Numbered from the stretch's first letter, positions 30,181 to 39,090 are shown. The stretch: 64,000 nucleotides of DNA from Streptococcus tangpeifui (GCF_011038795.1 NZ_JAAKDU010000004.1:1-64000), one strand, 5' to 3'. Made by a program: numbers and translations. Notes: generated by a model from the sequence alone, not told the origin.

Positions 30181-30873
30181 CTAAGCATTTCCCTTGTCAA
30201 GACGATGTTCCATCATATTAGAGACCACTGATAATACCAAGGCAATTGCCCAATAAATAAGGGCCACGGCTGTATAAGTTTCTAGCGAATAGTTTCCCAA
30301 ATTACGACTAATCAGTAAGTTTCCTGCTCCCATAATATCCACTAAACCGATCGTATAGGCCAGAGCCGCATCCTTCATCAAATTCAGAACAGCTGTTGTC
30401 ATATTAGGAAGCGCAATTCTAAAAATCTGCGGTAACAAGATGCGACGGAAAGTCTGATAACCTGTTAAACCGATACTTAACCCAGCTTCCAGCTGTCCCT
30501 TAGGGACTGCTAAATAGGCTGCCTTAAAAACTTCCGATATTGAAGCAGCAAAGAGTAAAACCATAGTCACCACGACAAAAATGGTTCGTGACCAGCCATC
30601 AACATCCAAATGAAGCCACCATGCCAACAATTCAGGCAGACCATAAAAAACTAGAAAGAGTAAGACAATGGGTGGCGTACAGCGCAGTGTGAATACATAT
30701 CCTCTAGCAAAACGTGCCAGTCCCATGTCAGGTACGACCTGGGCCCAAGTCAAACCGGCTCCCAGAAGCGTCCCCAATAATACGGTCAGGACAATGACCC
30801 ACACAGTCAGAGGTAAAGCAGACAAAATCGTTGGCAGAAACTTAAAAATATAAGACGGCGTATAAGAAACCAT
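30181..30873 (-). CDS. Amino acid ABC transporter permease
   Basis: This 230-residue permease of the HisQ/HisM type has an EAA-like loop (EAGLSIGLTGYQTFRRILLPQ). It is paralogous to the permease encoded just downstream, and the two probably form a heterodimer. It lies 11 nt after the binding protein gene. Confidence 0.91.
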   Translation of the reverse strand: MVSYTPSYIFKFLPTILSALPLTVWVIVLTVLLGTLLGAGLTWAQVVPDMGLARFARGYVFTLRCTPPIVLLFLVFYGLPELLAWWLHLDVDGWSRTIFVVVTMVLLFAASISEVFKAAYLAVPKGQLEAGLSIGLTGYQTFRRILLPQIFRIALPNMTTAVLNLMKDAALAYTIGLVDIMGAGNLLISRNLGNYSLETYTAVALIYWAIALVLSVVSNMMEHRLDKGNA

Positions 30874-30883
30874 AGCTTTCCCC

Positions 30884-31741
30884 CTATTTTGTCACGTAAT
30901 TAAAGACATTTTCTCCAAAATATTTCTTCGACAATTTAGCCAAAGTGCCGTCCTTTTTCAGTTCTTTGATAGCTTTGGCATACTCTTTAACAAATTTTTT
31001 GTTGGACTTATTGCGATGAACTAAGGGGTAGGTTTCAATCCCTTTGTACGGAACCCAAGTCAATTGATCAGCATATTTATGGTAGGCACCGTCTTTATCC
31101 TTAACGGCTTGCTCAAAGGATAATTTTATATCAAAATAAGCATCGTAGCGTCCTTCCAGTACCCAAGCATAGGCATCTGCCATGGTGAAACTTTCAGCGG
31201 CTTTAAGATCTATGGGATGGTCCTCATGGCTCTTGTTATAGTCCTCAATGACATTCCACTGAGCATTTTGAGGGGAAATAGGAACTAATTTACCACTGGA
31301 TTGGGCAAAAGAATCAATATCTTTAAATTTTTCTTTATCTTCCTTGCGAATCGTAAAACCAATGACACTGGCACCAATCGCATCCTTAGGGATAATAAAC
31401 TTTTCAGCCCGCTCTTTTGTATACCAAGCTCCCTTAGTTCCGATATCGTACTTTCCAGATTCTAAGCCAATTAACAAATCTTCATCGCTCGTCCCAGTGT
31501 ATTTAAACTTATACTGGGGCAGTTTCTTATCAATGGCTTTTAAAACGTCAACTTCATAGCCTGTATGCTTGCCCTTGTCATCAACATAATCATAGGGCGC
31601 ATAATTCTGGGTGTGGGCAACCTTTAATGTCGTTACCTTGTCACTAGCAGCTCCGTCCCCTGCAAGCTGACGGCCAATAAGGGTACCTCCAATCAGTAAA
31701 ACAAGGATTCCCCCAATCACAAACCATTTTTTCTGTACCAT
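30884..31741 (-). CDS. Amino acid ABC transporter substrate-binding protein
   Basis: This 285-residue periplasmic-type binding protein (SBP_bac_3 family) has motifs TLKVAHTQNYAPYDYVDDKGKHTGYEVDVLKAI and IGLESGKYDI-GTKG. The N-terminus has one hydrophobic helix (about 7-24) but no Cys at its end, so it appears to be held by an uncleaved anchor or secreted rather than lipid-modified. That is less usual for a Gram-positive receptor. The ligand is not predicted, and the adjacent methyltransferase-like gene may hint at it. Confidence 0.9.
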   Translation of the reverse strand: MVQKKWFVIGGILVLLIGGTLIGRQLAGDGAASDKVTTLKVAHTQNYAPYDYVDDKGKHTGYEVDVLKAIDKKLPQYKFKYTGTSDEDLLIGLESGKYDIGTKGAWYTKERAEKFIIPKDAIGASVIGFTIRKEDKEKFKDIDSFAQSSGKLVPISPQNAQWNVIEDYNKSHEDHPIDLKAAESFTMADAYAWVLEGRYDAYFDIKLSFEQAVKDKDGAYHKYADQLTWVPYKGIETYPLVHRNKSNKKFVKEYAKAIKELKKDGTLAKLSKKYFGENVFNYVTK

Positions 31742-31762
31742 CCATTTACCTCCACTTTATCT

Positions 31763-32770
31763 TTACTGCGCAGCGGCTTCTCTTACCCAAGCGATACGCT
31801 CAGCAGCAATATCACTGGGGATTGTGCAGTCCGCACCAATGACAGTAGCCCTTGTACCTGCTTCTTGCAGCAGGTCTCTCACGTGTGCTTGCACTTCCTC
31901 TTTACTGCCACGATAGAGCAGGCCTTCTTTAGTATTGACAAAGCCGCCTAAAACCGTTTTCCCACCAAAGAGTTCACGTCCCTGAGACAGACTAACTCCT
32001 TCTGGACCTACTGCCCAGTTGTAAACCTGCGCCGGGTAATCCTTAAAGGACCGAATATCGTTACTGGCCCCTTCATAGCCACAGATATGAAGAACACTTA
32101 AGCCATCAGCCTGACGGGCTGCCTCAAGAATCCTCAAATCGCTAGGAGCTATATAGTTCCGATAGTCCTCAGCAGAGACCCTGTCATCCTGAATAGACTG
32201 TACACTGAGATAAATCCCTTCAATATTAGCTTCGGTAATGATTTTTCTGACGAGAATAGCAATATCTTCGGCAATGGTATCCAGTACTTTTTTCAAGGTT
32301 GATGCATCTTCTTGCAGCAAATTCGCAATAATGGTATCTCCGCTTGCTATCTGACCAGACAACTGCCATTTAAGGTAAGTCACAGGAGCAAAAATATTAT
32401 AAATCGCAACAATATCCTCTGTGAAACTATTCTTAATCGCTTTAACTAACTCCACCTGCTGTTCAAACCAAGGATGATCCTCGCCTATAGAATGGATATC
32501 AGCTAATTCTTGGACAGAAGAGACGTCCGTAGTAATCAGGGGGTTAGGGTAAGTGAAAAAACCATCACTCATAATTTTGATAAAATCAGGATTAACGTCC
32601 TTGATAAATTGACGGTGCCCTTCAAGATTCTTATTAAAAAGAGCACGACTATTAAGTCCTCGTCCTAATTCTTCTTCTGGCAAAAAATGGTACCAAAAAC
32701 CAACTGGTACTCTATCTACAGGTTCTCCATGAAAGGCCTTTAAGACCCACTCTTTTTTACGATTAACCAT
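31763..32770 (-). CDS. UroD-fold protein, probable zinc methyltransferase
   Basis: This 335-residue protein has the uroporphyrinogen decarboxylase fold. It keeps the zinc ligands of the MtaA/MtbA/CmuA-type methyltransferases (H228 and C230 in VLHICG; C315 in GADCTIP). The segment ILGGFVNT matches family sequence. It opens the operon of a complete amino acid ABC transporter, 21 nt before the binding protein gene. A heme-synthesis role is unlikely, as no other hem gene is present and streptococci lack the pathway. A role in demethylating or methyl-transfer metabolism of an imported amine or amino acid is inferred. Confidence 0.8.
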   Translation of the reverse strand: MVNRKKEWVLKAFHGEPVDRVPVGFWYHFLPEEELGRGLNSRALFNKNLEGHRQFIKDVNPDFIKIMSDGFFTYPNPLITTDVSSVQELADIHSIGEDHPWFEQQVELVKAIKNSFTEDIVAIYNIFAPVTYLKWQLSGQIASGDTIIANLLQEDASTLKKVLDTIAEDIAILVRKIITEANIEGIYLSVQSIQDDRVSAEDYRNYIAPSDLRILEAARQADGLSVLHICGYEGASNDIRSFKDYPAQVYNWAVGPEGVSLSQGRELFGGKTVLGGFVNTKEGLLYRGSKEEVQAHVRDLLQEAGTRATVIGADCTIPSDIAAERIAWVREAAAQ

Positions 32771-32874
32771 AAACTTATCTCCTTTACTAAGATACTAAGG
32801 GACGATTCGCTTTAGCGAAAATTACTGACAAAGAAATCGCGAGTAAGACAGAAATCGGTATTGTGGAACAATCG

Positions 32875-33270
32875 CTCTCACCGTTTTGCCTCCGCAAGGA
32901 TGATGATTAGGATGGACGCTATCGCGTAGACATAAGTACAGCCAATCACCCACTGCATCAAACCAGCCGGTAATGAAGGTATCAACTATCATTGCTCCCA
33001 AGGATCAGTCCTGGGTTCCATTAACAAGATACGGCAGAGGCTGGTTATCTAAGTGCTTCGTACTTGATAGCAAATACCAATCACTAGGGTGACTTGACTA
33101 TCCTTCTCACTAACTCCGTTTGGTTAATTGATTTTACTAACCAAACGTCGTGTCACAAAGCCTCTGAACAATGCTATGAATGTTAGGCTACTTGCTACAA
33201 AAGCACCAAAAGGCCTAGAAAAGTAAGTTTGAATCCACAACATCATAGACAGGCTCAATACCTATCAAAT
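32875..33270 (-). pseudogene. Decayed membrane protein gene(s)
   Basis: In one minus frame a hydrophobic segment reads LMQWVIGCTYVYAIASILIII and ends in LAEAKR-stop near 32879. In another, upstream, a segment reads RPFGAFVASSLTFIALFRGF and ends VTRRLVSKIN-stop near 33130. Neither has a start with a ribosome binding site, and stops lie between them. They look like remnants of one or two transporter-type genes. The family was not identified, and the borders are approximate. Confidence 0.35.
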
Positions 33271-33561
33271 TTGCTTTAATTTTATCATCTCTTCAAACAT
33301 CTGCCCAATCTATATTTATTATCATCCACGATAAATTTTCCTTATGGATAAAGGCCAAACTGTTAAACATCTTCATAAAAATCTCACATTGGCGCAATCT
33401 CCCTCGTTATATCTCTCTAAGAACTACAATCCTGATTAAGCCATTTATCTCTTATTTTGACGATATAGCGTTGCATTTTTTAAGTAAACTCTGTTTTATC
33501 TATTTTTTCATCTAAAGCTGTATAACAGTTTCCTATAATAAGTGACTACACTGCTAAAAAT

Positions 33562-33590
33562 CAAAAAGAAGACCATTTGGGGTCTTCTCA
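33562..33590 (-). terminator. Terminator of the glycoside locus
   Basis: The stem GAAGACC / GGGTCTTC is followed on the minus strand by CTTTTTGATTTTT. It lies about 150 nt after the ROK kinase stop. Confidence 0.75.
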
Positions 33591-33737
33591 GCAGCGACAA
33601 AACTAAATATAGTTATTCTAAGTTATAGTCCTTTTTACAACACTAGACTAGTTCAGAAAATTGTATCATTAAAAATTGATTATGTTACAAATTATTTTTA
33701 CTCGTAATCCAAATTATTTTTGAATCTATGCTTTTCA

Positions 33738-34709
33738 TTAATTATTCTTGACTCCCAGTAATACTAATTTTGATGCACCAATAACACCTGCATCATTACC
33801 CAGTTCAGCGAGAGAAATTTGGCATCTATCTCGGATTTGTGGAAAGATATTTTCGTAAGTTTTTTCAGCAATCTTTTGGCGCAAGAATTCACCTGCTGCG
33901 GAGACTCCTCCGCCAATTACAATATGACTTGGACTTAAAGTATTGGCCACATGAGATAACGCCAGCCCGAGATAGCCAGCAAATTGATCTACGATCGTAT
34001 TAGCAAGTACATCACCTTTTTGGGCTGAATTAAAAATCTCTTTAGAGGTAATATCATTTCCATCGTCAACTGCCTTCTTTATACTTGAAACATCCTCGTA
34101 TTCTTTTGAAAAATAGCGAGCTAAGTTTACAATTCCTGTTGCAGAGGCGACTGTTTCTAAGCATCCTTTTCCCCCGCATGTACAAGTAAACCTCTGTTCG
34201 GTATCCACTTTTAAGTGCCCAATCTCTCCTGCAGCCCCTCCGAAACCCGTGACTAGTTGGCCATTTGCAACAATTCCTCCTCCAACTCCTGTTCCCAAAG
34301 TAAACATAACCACATCACGTTCCCCTTTCCCTGCACCTCTCCATTGCTCTCCCAGCGCAGCGACATTGGCATCATTTCCAATAAAAAATGGAAGAGGAAA
34401 TATGTTTTCGAATACCTTTCCAATCTGCTGTAAACGTGACCATCCAAGATTATAAGCCCCAACAACTGTTTTTTCAACTGGATTTACCTTCCCTGGTGAT
34501 CCCATTCCAATACCTAGAAAATCTTTTTCAGACAATTGTAGCAACTCAAAATGTTCCTGAATTGAGTGAATAATATCAAAGACAATGTTATTTCCATTAT
34601 CTAATCCATTTGTCGGAATGCTCCATTTTTCTAAAATGTCCCCACTTGGAGAGATAATAGCTATTTTTACACTTGTACCGCCTAAATCAATACCAATAAT
34701 TTTTTTCAT
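33738..34709 (-). CDS. ROK-family glucokinase
   Basis: This 323-residue ROK kinase has an N-terminal ATP motif IGIDLGGT (residues 5-12), the sugar-binding EIGHLKVD segment, and the zinc site CTCGGKGC. It probably phosphorylates glucose or a close hexose to the 6-phosphate. AAGGAAGTG precedes the ATG. It is the last gene of the glycoside locus and could capture sugar freed inside the cell by the deglycosylating enzymes upstream. A repressor role is unlikely, because no helix-turn-helix is present. Confidence 0.9.
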   Translation of the reverse strand: MKKIIGIDLGGTSVKIAIISPSGDILEKWSIPTNGLDNGNNIVFDIIHSIQEHFELLQLSEKDFLGIGMGSPGKVNPVEKTVVGAYNLGWSRLQQIGKVFENIFPLPFFIGNDANVAALGEQWRGAGKGERDVVMFTLGTGVGGGIVANGQLVTGFGGAAGEIGHLKVDTEQRFTCTCGGKGCLETVASATGIVNLARYFSKEYEDVSSIKKAVDDGNDITSKEIFNSAQKGDVLANTIVDQFAGYLGLALSHVANTLSPSHIVIGGGVSAAGEFLRQKIAEKTYENIFPQIRDRCQISLAELGNDAGVIGASKLVLLGVKNN

Positions 34710-34733
34710 GTTTACACTTCCTTATATTCTGAT

Positions 34734-35540
34734 TTATATATCATAACGCTCTAAAAATAGAGCTACACCATCATGATCATTACTTTCCGTTAAAAAATTA
34801 CTAACCTTCTTTAGTTCAGGGACTGCATTTTCTACAGCAACACCTACTTCGGCCAGACGAATCATTTCTAAATCATTCTGATTATTCCCAAATGCCATAA
34901 GCTGTTCCGGTGATAACCCAAGTCTTTCCATGAGAATTTGTAAGGCTTTAGCTTTATTATCTCCTTTTTGCATGATTTCCAAGTAGAAATCTTCACTTTT
35001 ATTGAAAGAGAAGCGATCAGCAAATTCCTTTGGTAATTGTGCCATAGCCTGATCAATTCGCTGACCGTCTCCCACGGCCATCAGCTTTATAATTGGTTTT
35101 TGAACAATTATGTTAGTCCGTAAAACTGTAAGGGGAAGCTTACCTAAGTATGACTCTCGAATAGTCAATGGATGAACTTCCTGATTATAGCTATACATCC
35201 TATCCATCGTCATCGCATGTAAACCTAATCCAAATTTTGTAAAAAGCTCATTCAATTTTTGAAAATCATAAGGAGATAGTTTCGCATAATGAAGGACTTC
35301 GCGTCCATCAGCTGTTTGGATCAAAGATCCGTTATAAGAAATTGTATAATCCGCCCCATCAAGGCCAATTTTAGTTAATAAATGTTTCACTCCATTAAAA
35401 GGGCGACCTGAACACAGGACTACATGGATACCTTTTTTCTTTAACTGATGTAGTGCAATACAATTCCTATCTGAAAGTAGTAATTGATTGTTTAAAAGGG
35501 TACCATCTAAGTCCGTTGCTACGATTTTTATTTTACTCAT
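34734..35540 (-). CDS. Cof-type HAD phosphatase
   Basis: This 268-residue HAD-IIB hydrolase has motif I DLDGTLL near the N-terminus, SGRPFN for motif II, and GNNQNDLEM for motif IV. The longer frame to 35573 is rejected, since AAGGAA lies before the ATG at 35540. It lies between the deglycosidase genes and the ROK kinase, separated from the former by a hairpin. Enzymes of this class remove phosphate from sugar phosphates, so it may recycle a phosphorylated side product. The substrate is unknown. Confidence 0.87.
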   Translation of the reverse strand: MSKIKIVATDLDGTLLNNQLLLSDRNCIALHQLKKKGIHVVLCSGRPFNGVKHLLTKIGLDGADYTISYNGSLIQTADGREVLHYAKLSPYDFQKLNELFTKFGLGLHAMTMDRMYSYNQEVHPLTIRESYLGKLPLTVLRTNIIVQKPIIKLMAVGDGQRIDQAMAQLPKEFADRFSFNKSEDFYLEIMQKGDNKAKALQILMERLGLSPEQLMAFGNNQNDLEMIRLAEVGVAVENAVPELKKVSNFLTESNDHDGVALFLERYDI

Positions 35541-35559
35541 CCGCAATTCCTTCCAAAAG

Positions 35560-35590
35560 AAAATCCTGCACAACCACAGCGCAGGATTTT
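35560..35590 (-). terminator. Terminator or attenuator inside the glycoside locus
   Basis: A 10-bp perfect stem (AAAATCCTGC / GCAGGATTTT) with an 11-nt loop lies 5 nt beyond the stop of the DUF6379 gene. On the minus strand it ends TTTTCTTTT. Partial read-through would make the HAD and kinase genes less expressed than those upstream. Confidence 0.8.
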
Positions 35591-35595
35591 AGAAT

Positions 35596-35988
35596 TTATG
35601 CAATCACAACTTTTCTAGTATTGACACCTTTAATTGGGATTGGAATATACGCTGTACGAGTAACAACAGTTAACTCAACATCATGTTCACCCGAAGATAA
35701 CCCTTCTTCCTGAGTCACTCGAATTTTCAAAGGGACATCGTATTCCCACTTATAAGTGGTAACCGTTGTCATCTCATCAAGTGTGAACCAATCTTCTCCT
35801 TCTGCGCTGCAGCGGATAGCATCACGCGGTACCTCAGTACCATCAACTTTAACTCGAATATCATTAACCATTGACAAAGGAATAGCACGATAGTAAGTAA
35901 TGAACGTTTCCAACTCAAAACCGACAGTTTTGCCGTCTACTACTGTATTTTTACAAGAATCCTTTTTAAAGACATTATTATCAAACAT
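35596..35988 (-). CDS. Probable C-glycoside deglycosidase beta subunit (DUF6379)
   Basis: This 130-residue, beta-rich protein has no signal or membrane segment. The pattern MVNDIRVKVDGTEVPRDAI, the LDEMTTVTTYKWEYDVPLKIRV stretch and the end TRTAYIPIPIKGVNTRKVV match what I know of the beta subunit of C-glycoside deglycosidases (DgpB, DfgB, CarC; DUF6379). It lies 10 nt after the TIM-barrel alpha-type gene, as these subunits do. The ATG at 35988 has GGAGGAG; a longer reading to 36018 is rejected. In the known enzymes it completes the active site for eliminating the aglycone from a 3-oxo-glycoside. Confidence 0.75.
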   Translation of the reverse strand: MFDNNVFKKDSCKNTVVDGKTVGFELETFITYYRAIPLSMVNDIRVKVDGTEVPRDAIRCSAEGEDWFTLDEMTTVTTYKWEYDVPLKIRVTQEEGLSSGEHDVELTVVTRTAYIPIPIKGVNTRKVVIA

Positions 35989-35998
35989 TTGTCTCCTC

Positions 35999-37003
35999 CT
36001 ATCCTTCAATCTCAGCAATCAGGTCACGCAAGAGTTTTTGATGAGCAGCTACCTGTTCTTTTTCTACCATTGGATTGCCCGGCAAAATCCAGCGATTACC
36101 TTCATATTCGGTTGCGACATAACCATCGTAATGTTGATCGTGGAGATACTGCAAAATCTTCTTATAATCGATAGAATATTCGATACCTTCTTCTGTCATT
36201 TCCCACAGTTTAAAATGAAAGTGCTTAATATAAGGCATCAATTCATCAAGTGCAGACAATGGTGTGTTTTCATAGCCATCTGCCAGCATAATGTAAGGCA
36301 TGTTTTTAGGAGTAGCAAACTTTTCAAGTTCTGGCACCATCTTACGATTGCGATCGATTAGATGAGTCCCGTCTAGTCCTTTATCAAATTGTGCATTGAA
36401 CAAATCAATCACTCCGCGATCAACACCTAAGACTTTTTCATTAAAGTTATTGAAGACGCGTGGAATAGCATGGCAGAAAATACCTGTATCAACGACAATA
36501 CCGCAGTAAGGAGAATTGACACGTTTCATTTCTTCAATGAATTTCGCTGTAGCAGGTTCATTAAAGCTCATACCAGCATGAATTTCTAGAGCAAAAGCTA
36601 CATCATATTTTTCTGCGTATGGGAGCAGTGGTTCTATTACAAAGCTTGGAACCATTGATACCAATCGAATCAATTTGAAGCCAAGGCGGTGAGCCAGCTT
36701 GATTTCATCAATCAGCAAATCAACACATTCTTTTTCGGTCAGTGTCCGGTTATTGTAAAGATTAGTGTTCAAAAAGACATCGGCACAAACTGGTTTGGAC
36801 TTCGTTTTAGCAAGAATACGATCCCATTCCGTTAAAGTCCCCTCGGTGGGATGAGGTGTTCCATGTAACATTTGATCTGGTAAAATTTCAAATCCTTGCA
36901 CTTGATTTTCATCAAGATAGGCCATGATATCTTCCAAAGACATCCGACCATTCATAAATTCATCTTGTAAGCTATATAAACTTACAGCGGTTTTGATACT
37001 CAT
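35999..37003 (-). CDS. Probable C-glycoside deglycosidase alpha subunit (TIM barrel)
   Basis: This 334-residue xylose-isomerase-like TIM barrel (AP endonuclease 2 superfamily) has candidate divalent metal ligands E140 (ALEIHAG), D172 (VVDTGIF), H261 or H263 (HFHFKLWE) and E299 (ATEYEGNRW). With the next gene (DUF6379) it forms the pair known as DgpC-DgpB or DfgA-DfgB, a Mn2+-dependent complex that splits C-glycosides by elimination after C3 oxidation. The ATG at 37003 follows GAGGGATATC. An ordinary sugar isomerase or epimerase is the alternative. Confidence 0.75.
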   Translation of the reverse strand: MSIKTAVSLYSLQDEFMNGRMSLEDIMAYLDENQVQGFEILPDQMLHGTPHPTEGTLTEWDRILAKTKSKPVCADVFLNTNLYNNRTLTEKECVDLLIDEIKLAHRLGFKLIRLVSMVPSFVIEPLLPYAEKYDVAFALEIHAGMSFNEPATAKFIEEMKRVNSPYCGIVVDTGIFCHAIPRVFNNFNEKVLGVDRGVIDLFNAQFDKGLDGTHLIDRNRKMVPELEKFATPKNMPYIMLADGYENTPLSALDELMPYIKHFHFKLWEMTEEGIEYSIDYKKILQYLHDQHYDGYVATEYEGNRWILPGNPMVEKEQVAAHQKLLRDLIAEIEG

Positions 37004-37016
37004 GATATCCCTCTTT

Positions 37017-37931
37017 CTAAATGACAAATTGACGAAGATAACGTGTGCTTAGCGCAATTGAGTTTAGAACAGCTTGATCGTCCTTTTCAAAAGATTTATC
37101 CTCTACTTCTATGCAGGTATAGCCATCAAAGCCGATATCAGTCAAAGCTGATACATATTTTCCCCAATCAACATCACCCAATCCCGGTAATTTAGGACTC
37201 ATATATTGAAGAGGCGTCGCCATTACACCAACGTCTTTCAATTTATCCAATAAAAGTTTGATATCTTTATAATGGACATGGAAGATTTTATCCTTAAATT
37301 CATATAGTGGAGCAATATAATCAATTTGTTGCCATACAAAATGCGATGGATCATAATTGATCCCAAAATTATCATAAGGAAGAATTTTAAAAATTTGACG
37401 CCAAATAGCAGGTGTGGTCATCAAGTTTTGGCCCCCTGGCCACTCATCCTCTGTAAAAAGCATCGGACAATTTTCAATAGCAATTTTTACTCCTTTTTTG
37501 GCAGCATATTCGATAATTGGAGGCCACACTTTTTTAACTTCCTCTAAGTTTTCAGGAACAGCCTTACTAGGCATGCGTCCGATGAATGTTGTCACCATAT
37601 TAACCCCCATCAACGCCGAGGCATCAATAACCTTGTACAAGTGAGCAATGACTTCTTGCCGTTTTTCCAAATTTTCATCTAATGGGTTGGGATAATAGGC
37701 TAATGACGATATTTCAACCCCCTTGTTTGCCGCGTAACTATTTAATTCTTCAGCCTTGTCAGCATCTAAATTAGCGACATCAATATGTGATACTCCTGCA
37801 TAGCGACGACTTGCTTTTTCTTGTGGCCAACAAGCTACTTCGACACATTCCAAGCCATTTTCAGCACAAATATCAATTAATTCTTCAAATGAACTATGAT
37901 CTAAAATTGCTGAGACTAATCCAAGTTTCAT
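37017..37931 (-). CDS. Sugar phosphate isomerase/epimerase-like TIM barrel
   Basis: This 304-residue TIM barrel is of the same superfamily as the neighbour but clearly different in sequence. Putative metal ligands are E153 (AIENCPM), D194 and H197 (INYDPSHFVW), H220 (FHVHYKD) and E275 (CIEVED). The start is placed at the ATG at 37931, because the longer frame begins with TTG and lacks an SD at the right distance. It may isomerise the released oxo-sugar or act on a second class of glycoside. Similar paired barrels occur in other 3-oxo-glycoside loci. Confidence 0.8.
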   Translation of the reverse strand: MKLGLVSAILDHSSFEELIDICAENGLECVEVACWPQEKASRRYAGVSHIDVANLDADKAEELNSYAANKGVEISSLAYYPNPLDENLEKRQEVIAHLYKVIDASALMGVNMVTTFIGRMPSKAVPENLEEVKKVWPPIIEYAAKKGVKIAIENCPMLFTEDEWPGGQNLMTTPAIWRQIFKILPYDNFGINYDPSHFVWQQIDYIAPLYEFKDKIFHVHYKDIKLLLDKLKDVGVMATPLQYMSPKLPGLGDVDWGKYVSALTDIGFDGYTCIEVEDKSFEKDDQAVLNSIALSTRYLRQFVI

Positions 37932-37990
37932 TTTTTCACACTTTCTATTAACAGAGAGTCCGCTCAATAGGCGAACTCCAAACTTATCAC

Positions 37991-39061
37991 TTATTCGAAG
38001 GAAATACTGCGATGCTCTTTTGCAGATACACGAATGGCATCCACTAATTTCATTAGTCGTAAGATCTCTTCTGGCTTCACAACCAATTCTCCCTTACCTA
38101 CCACATAGTCATAATAGCGATCAAAATACATCTTATGGCTAACGTTAACTTCTGGAAGGGATTCCGTCACAATACGGCCTTCAGGAGCTGGACCAAACGA
38201 ACGAGTGGGACCGGCTGCTGTCATGGTAATTTGTCCAGGAACATTATGAAGCAAATCTGTTGTTCGAGTTATGTGTCCTTCTGGGTGAAAGCCATCGATT
38301 TTGGCACTTCCTTTGTTACCACCAAGGAACCAGTGCCGCTCAAACCAGCCATCTGAATTATCTAAGAAATAAGTACCAAGTTCGACTTGCCCTGTTACAC
38401 CATTTTTGAATTGGAGTTGAATATTAAAATAATCATCAACATCCTTGTTAATCACATTCTTAACGGTTGCATAGACGGCTTCAACTTCACTATCAACCAT
38501 GTAGAGCATTTGATCCAAGAGATGAACGCCCCAGTCATATAGCATACCACCACCAAATTCAGGATAAATATGCCAGTCATGCATATTCCCATTGAAGCCA
38601 TACAAACTATTCTGAATGGTATAGGTTTTTCCGAGAGTACCACTTTGATACATTTCTTTAGCAATACAATAATCTTGATCCCAGCGGCGTTGATGATGAA
38701 TTGTGAACCGTACCCCTGCATTCTCAACAGCAGCTTGCATTTCTTCAAATTCTTTTGCATTCAGAGCAGCAGGCTTTTCACAAATAATATCTTTTCCTGC
38801 TGCTGCCACCTTTTTTACCATATCTAAATGAAGGTGATTAGGAATTGCAATAATCACTGTATCAATAACATCATTTTGCAGCAATTCATCCGCAGTTAAA
38901 TAGGTTTCATAACCGTCCTTAGCATTTTCTAATTGCATTTTATTGATGTCACAAACGGCAACTAATTCTGCATACTCTAAATCTTCCGTAATCATTTTGG
39001 CATGAGTTTGCCCCATAAAGCCAAAACCGATAATACCAAAATGTAATTTCTTTTCTGTCAT
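37991..39061 (-). CDS. Gfo/Idh/MocA dehydrogenase of glycoside locus (second)
   Basis: This 356-residue NAD(P)-dependent oxidoreductase has the Rossmann motif GFGFMG (residues 12-17), the catalytic CEKPAA (E95-K96-P97), and GGGMLYDWGVHLLD with D176 and H180. The ATG at 39061 follows GAGGTTAAGAAC; the frame to 39085 is longer but has no better SD. It is followed by the TIM-barrel genes and preceded by another member of the family. One of the two probably oxidises the glycoside at C3, and the other may reduce the freed 3-oxo-glucose. Confidence 0.87.
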   Translation of the reverse strand: MTEKKLHFGIIGFGFMGQTHAKMITEDLEYAELVAVCDINKMQLENAKDGYETYLTADELLQNDVIDTVIIAIPNHLHLDMVKKVAAAGKDIICEKPAALNAKEFEEMQAAVENAGVRFTIHHQRRWDQDYCIAKEMYQSGTLGKTYTIQNSLYGFNGNMHDWHIYPEFGGGMLYDWGVHLLDQMLYMVDSEVEAVYATVKNVINKDVDDYFNIQLQFKNGVTGQVELGTYFLDNSDGWFERHWFLGGNKGSAKIDGFHPEGHITRTTDLLHNVPGQITMTAAGPTRSFGPAPEGRIVTESLPEVNVSHKMYFDRYYDYVVGKGELVVKPEEILRLMKLVDAIRVSAKEHRSISFE

Positions 39062-39090
39062 GTTCTTAACCTCATGCCAATTCATCTCAC

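Larger units (their letters stand above)
32771..33737. other. 967-bp intergenic region with coding debris
   Basis: The inverted repeat TTCGCT-TT-AGCGAA (32806-32819) lies just upstream of the UroD-fold gene and may be an operator. Farther up, two minus-strand fragments read like the C-termini of membrane proteins and are listed as a pseudogene. The rest (33290-33560) is AT-rich and empty. A terminator lies at 33562-33590. Confidence 0.5.

Noticed and set aside
31763..32770. Uroporphyrinogen decarboxylase HemE for heme synthesis
   Set aside because: The zinc-binding H-x-C...C site and the link to an ABC transporter fit methyltransferases, and no other heme gene is present.
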